This document shows positions 60,507 to 64,000 of a stretch of DNA of 64,000 bases, in pieces. The position numbers were made by a program, and so were the translations under genes. Each line of letters starts with the position of its first letter. Positions within the stretch are counted from its first letter, which is position 1. Location: positions 2,542,001-2,606,000 of the forward strand of contig QEYB01000448.1 of the NCBI GenBank assembly GCA_017562135.1, in the 5' to 3' direction. The DNA is from Dipylidium caninum. Lineage: Eukaryota > Platyhelminthes > Cestoda > Cyclophyllidea > Dipylidiidae. Below the pieces are notes generated by a model that worked only from the letters and a program-made list of their open reading frames with translations, did not search any database and had not been told where the DNA came from.

Positions 60507-63500
60507 ACGCTACCCTTTTGAGCGACTGCCACACCAGGGACCCCCACCAGCGTCAGCCCTTCCTCTACATCACCGACCCGCAAAACACCCGAGCTCGACT
60601 GGGCGGCCGTGCTCGCCTGTCCTGTCGACTCTTCTGGCGGGACGCCTTCGGCAACGAGTGGAAAGGCCGCACTCCGCCCCTTCAAGTCCAGTGGGTAGTC
60701 AACGGCTTCGGCTACCATGTGGACATGCTGGAGGCCAGTCACCAGGGCAGACTGAGAGTCGAGGCCCGGCCCTCCGACGGTAAGTAACGCGTCACGTCGC
60801 GTGACGTGTTGGCGCCGCGCTGAAGGGGGAAGACGAACTCGTGCTGGCAGCAGTCTGCTCCACTGAGCTCCGCCACCCGCAGGAGAAGACGAAGTTGTGC
60901 GGATAAGCACTGTCAAGTTGGGAGGAAACTCCCCCCTGCCCCCTCCCCCCCCCCCACGAGACTTCGCCTTCATTTTTACATGACACAAAGTTTTGTGCAA
61001 CTGACGTGGTGTCATCATGCGTGTTAAACGGTGCCTCTAAACTCCCTGGTCCGACGAGTCGAGTGAGGCGGCCTGGAAAAATGGGGGCGGATGAGGAGAA
61101 AGCACGAAAATGCGGGCTCACGTAGCTCGGGCGGCCTCTCGCCTCGTGACTCCGGTGGGCGCAGTTGGGTGTGGAAATGTTACCTCATGAATGGAAGGAC
61201 AATTGTTGGGCGTTTGGCAGGGGAATTGGCTGCTTCTTTTTCTCACCTACTTTGTTTCCTTTTGTCAGCAAAAATTCCACTCAGACTAATTAGCACCCTC
61301 AAAAACAGTCAGCCCCATTATGCGCAAGCAGGATCCTTCAGCGAATTGCCGACAACTTCAGCCCCCGACCGACGTCCACGCCCCTTCGCGCGTGACTGGC
61401 TCAGTTGGGGCGCCGCGAAGACGAAAGGGGGAGGCGAAGGCGGGGGCGCGAAGGATTTTGGGGCATGAAGCATTGAACTGTCACTCGCAATAAGAGGAGT
61501 CACAAGAGAATCACTGGGCTGCCTTGCTTGCCCACTCCAACGCACTCGCGGCCGCGTTCGCCCCATTCACAGCCGCAACCGCCGGTGGCGAGGTTCTCGG
61601 CGCGAAACGACTCCGCTCCTACGGCGAGAGGCACAAACGCCCGCAACATAGCCGCACCCGCCTCACTGCGCCTCTTTCACCTTTCCAGACCAAGCGTCTT
61701 CGAGCCTCCTTTAATCGTGACTTTCAGGTATCTACGACCTGCAGATTAACGAAACTCGCCTCGACGACGAGGGCACTTTCGCCTGTCAGGCCCAAATCAT
61801 GAACAGCAGACCGTCTACGCCCGTCCGCGCGATCAAATCGGGCGAGGCGCAGAGGCATTTGCCCGCTGGCCACAGTGTGATGATGTTTTTGCGCAGCAAG
61901 GAGGCCAAACTGGTCGTCTTCTGTAAGTTGACCCTTTTACTCGGCGTGTAAACTTCCCAGTGAGGCACCTCAAGGCCCCTCTAGGTGTAATTTCTTTTCA
62001 CTTCCTCTCCAAAAGTGGAGTTTTGTTGTTGTGAGGGCGCAACTTTTGTAAAAACGAAGAGCCCGAGTCGATAGATGGCGCCACAACTACATAATCAAAC
62101 GTTATCTCTGTTAGTTCTCCCGTAAGGTGGTAAACTTCCAGCTCCTCCTTTTCGCTTTACTGCCGCGGAGTCCACTCAGGCCTCCACAAACAGCCCTCTT
62201 CCTTGTCCCACTTTACAAATTCATTCGGGAAAGGGTGTGTTTATTTAGAGCATAAGTCGACTGCAGTTAAACACGGGAGCTGCTGGAGGCGACACAACCT
62301 CTCTGCATAATTACAGCTTTTTCACTTTCTACGGTGGTTTTCGCGTTACACGGGCGTTGGCGAAGTCTCATCCCGCTTTAAGTGCTGCATGCGAGTACAC
62401 CAAAAGGCAGTCTGCGTCCGCGTCCGAGTCCACGTCTACGCCTCAATGTTGAGCTCGTCTTCTGGGGAGAGGCCATGGAGCCTGTCCAACTTGCCCTCCT
62501 TCGCCGCGGGGAAAATGGCCCCGAGCCCCCTGCGAGGAGAGCCGAGTCGAGCAAAAACTGGTTACCACGTCCCTGTCCAAAGCGAAGTCGAGAGATTAAC
62601 TGCTCGAAGGTCTGGATTTAGCATTCCCACATAATGTGGCGATCAACTGACGAAAGCAGTCCACTTGGTTGGGATCTGGTGAAGAGGAGTCGACCGGCCA
62701 CCTCAGGAATACGTGTCGTGACGGCGGGGTAGACAGGGAGGAGGGGGGAGGACGGGGAGCAAGGAAGGACTCTTCGCTACCATTTCACCGAGTTCTCTTC
62801 CTCGTTGCAGTCGCGCACGCGACACCGAGCGTCTGGGGCGCCCAGTCGGCATAAAACGTATTCCCAACGCCATCAGAGGTCCTCAGGTGAAAGTGGTCGC
62901 GTAGCCACTATGCTGTGAATCGGCTGCGCACAATACCCGGCGAAACCACGGAAATGCTCACCTCATGGTAAATTAGAGGGCGATCAGGTCGAGAATAAGT
63001 CCAAACGCATCTGGCGTCGCAAGAAGACGTGCGATCACAGGTCGGACTGGGCCGCTACGCCCGTCTGTGCGCTCCCGTTGACGCCCCTCCGGCCGGAGGC
63101 CAACTTCCCGCCGCTAAGGCGCCCCAGGAGCTGGTTGCAGTCCCCCAGACTCCCTGATTATGCTAGGCATAGCGCGATGCAAAAGGACTTGGTGTTTGTT
63201 AACCACCAAGGTTTTTTTGCGAAAGTTTGTGAAATCACCATGGCAATTAAATGCAGTCGCCCGTGCGTGCGTCCATATTAGCCGAGTATCGTTGTCAATT
63301 GGCTCCACATCCCCCTTCCGTCCTTTGCGCTCCTCAGCGCCTCCTAGGCGATTTGGTCTTTTCGTCGGCAAGTTCTTAACACGTCCGGAGCGCGTGGCGG
63401 AGCGTTCTGTCCAACGGCTTTCCCCTCCTCCCCCACGACAACAACAACAGCAACAGCAGCAGCAGCAGCGACGGCGGCAGAAATTCTTTGTGCAAATAGG

Positions 63501-63964
63501 CAGACCGGTTTCTCTCACTTGCGGCAGCGACGACTCTCGGCCGCCCGCCCTGCTGGAGGTTGAGTTCAACGGCCAGAAAGTGGCCACTGCAGCTACGAAT
63601 CGGACAGAGTGCGAGGCCAGCGGGGAGGGGGAGGCGGAGGAGGCCTGGTGCGCCGGCGACGCCGCGACTCTCCGTTACGAGGCATTCGACCTGCTGGTGA
63701 CGGAGTACAGCAGAGACGCGAAGGCTGTCAAAGGGTCAGTTCGGCCATGGTCTAAGGATAAGTTGGCTTGCGACCTGAATAACTTGACGCTTTTCTCTTC
63801 ATCAAGGGAGTCAATGCGATTAGTGCTGGAACTGCTAGTGAAACGCGACATTCCGACACCTCTGACGGTGAAATGTGTAATTAAGAATAGCGACGATTTT
63901 ACAGAAAGTCTGACTGGGATGAAACCGTTCAAGGCCGCGGCCAGCGCCACAATTCACTTGCACG
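60507..63964 (+). CDS. Nephrin/Kirre-type immunoglobulin adhesion protein, partial
   Basis: Extracellular part of an Ig-superfamily adhesion receptor of the nephrin/Kirre (irre cell-recognition) type, a transmembrane protein of cell contacts and filtration structures. Exons 60507-60779, 61728-61922 and 63338-63964 are all flanked by GT/AG and all phase 1-1. Exons 1-2 form the first V-type Ig: ARLGGRARLSC ... LQVQWVVNGFGYHVD ... IYDLQINETRLDDEGTFACQ, which matches the nephrin pattern VQWxxDGFxLGxD ... YxLxIxNxxLEDDAxYxCQ. Exon 3 starts with a Pro/Arg linker and ten Gln, then a second Ig-like unit (RPVSLTCGSDDS ... LTVKCVIKN) with a long Gly/Glu-rich insertion. The first exon lacks its start and signal peptide, which must lie upstream. 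The last donor (63965) sends the gene beyond the window, so membrane and cytoplasmic parts are unseen. Further small exons between 61923 and 63337 cannot be excluded. Confidence 0.75.
60786..60810 (+). repeat. Hairpin next to the nephrin-like 5' splice site
   Basis: AACGCGTCACG and CGTGACGTGTT form an 11-bp stem (one G-T pair) with a TCG loop. It starts six bases inside the intron whose donor is at 60780. It also contains GTGACGT, close to a CREB/ATF half-site. A role in splicing or transcription is speculation. Confidence 0.5.
63439..63468 (+). repeat. CAA/CAG repeat coding for ten Gln
   Basis: Ten Gln codons (four CAA, six CAG) in the open frame of the third nephrin-like exon, just before the second Ig-like unit. 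Interruptions by CAA make it less prone to length change than pure CAG. It forms part of an inter-domain linker rather than a domain. Confidence 0.8.
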
Positions 63965-64000
63965 GTAGGATTTGAGGACGAATTCCGTTGCACCCGACAC

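Noticed and set aside
1..64000. CRISPR arrays, rRNA or bacterial operons
   Set aside because: No direct-repeat/spacer pattern, rRNA core motif or operon structure was seen. The spliced genes are clearly animal.

Overview
This is metazoan nuclear DNA carrying spliced genes on both strands, with no prokaryotic features. The best guess is a flatworm, probably a cestode or relative. That rests on the very short introns of the Integrator subunit 11 gene (32-75 nt), the divergence of its recognisable proteins, and CpG that does not look depleted. It is inference, not proof.

Layout. (1) Positions 1-18387: GC-rich and rich in C/G runs, with no gene I can support. (2) 18388-22869, plus strand: a four-exon gene for a small type I membrane protein with a signal peptide, one SUEL/galactose-binding lectin domain of EVA-1 type and a transmembrane tail. 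(3) 22870-28490: GC-rich, no supported gene. (4) 28491-32780, plus strand: an intronless 1429-residue receptor tyrosine kinase of the PDGFR/VEGFR type, with signal peptide, Ig-like ectodomain, transmembrane helix and split kinase. (5) 32781-37321: simple repeats, then a change to AT-richer DNA. (6) 37322-39594, plus strand: Integrator subunit 11 (IntS11/CPSF3L), the RNA endonuclease of the Integrator complex, in 12 exons, with one apparent 1-nt deletion. (7) 40285-55511, minus strand: a Mondo/ChREBP-type bHLH-leucine-zipper factor. Its conserved N-terminal glucose-response segment, its zipper and its C-terminal DCD domain are all found, on separated exons. A dead mariner transposase lies in its large central intron. 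(8) 55512-60506: no firm gene; one candidate membrane ORF. (9) 60507 to the window end, plus strand: exons of a nephrin/Kirre-type Ig cell-adhesion protein, open at both ends.

The genes do not form an operon. Three of the five encode cell-surface receptors or adhesion proteins (lectin, RTK, nephrin-like) and all three lie in GC-rich DNA. The two intracellular regulators (IntS11 and Mondo) share the AT-richer middle block, where they converge tail to tail about 690 bp apart.

Gene models were built by hand from splice signals, frame continuity and recalled family alignments. Terminal and low-complexity exons (Mondo centre, nephrin-like 5' end) remain incomplete.
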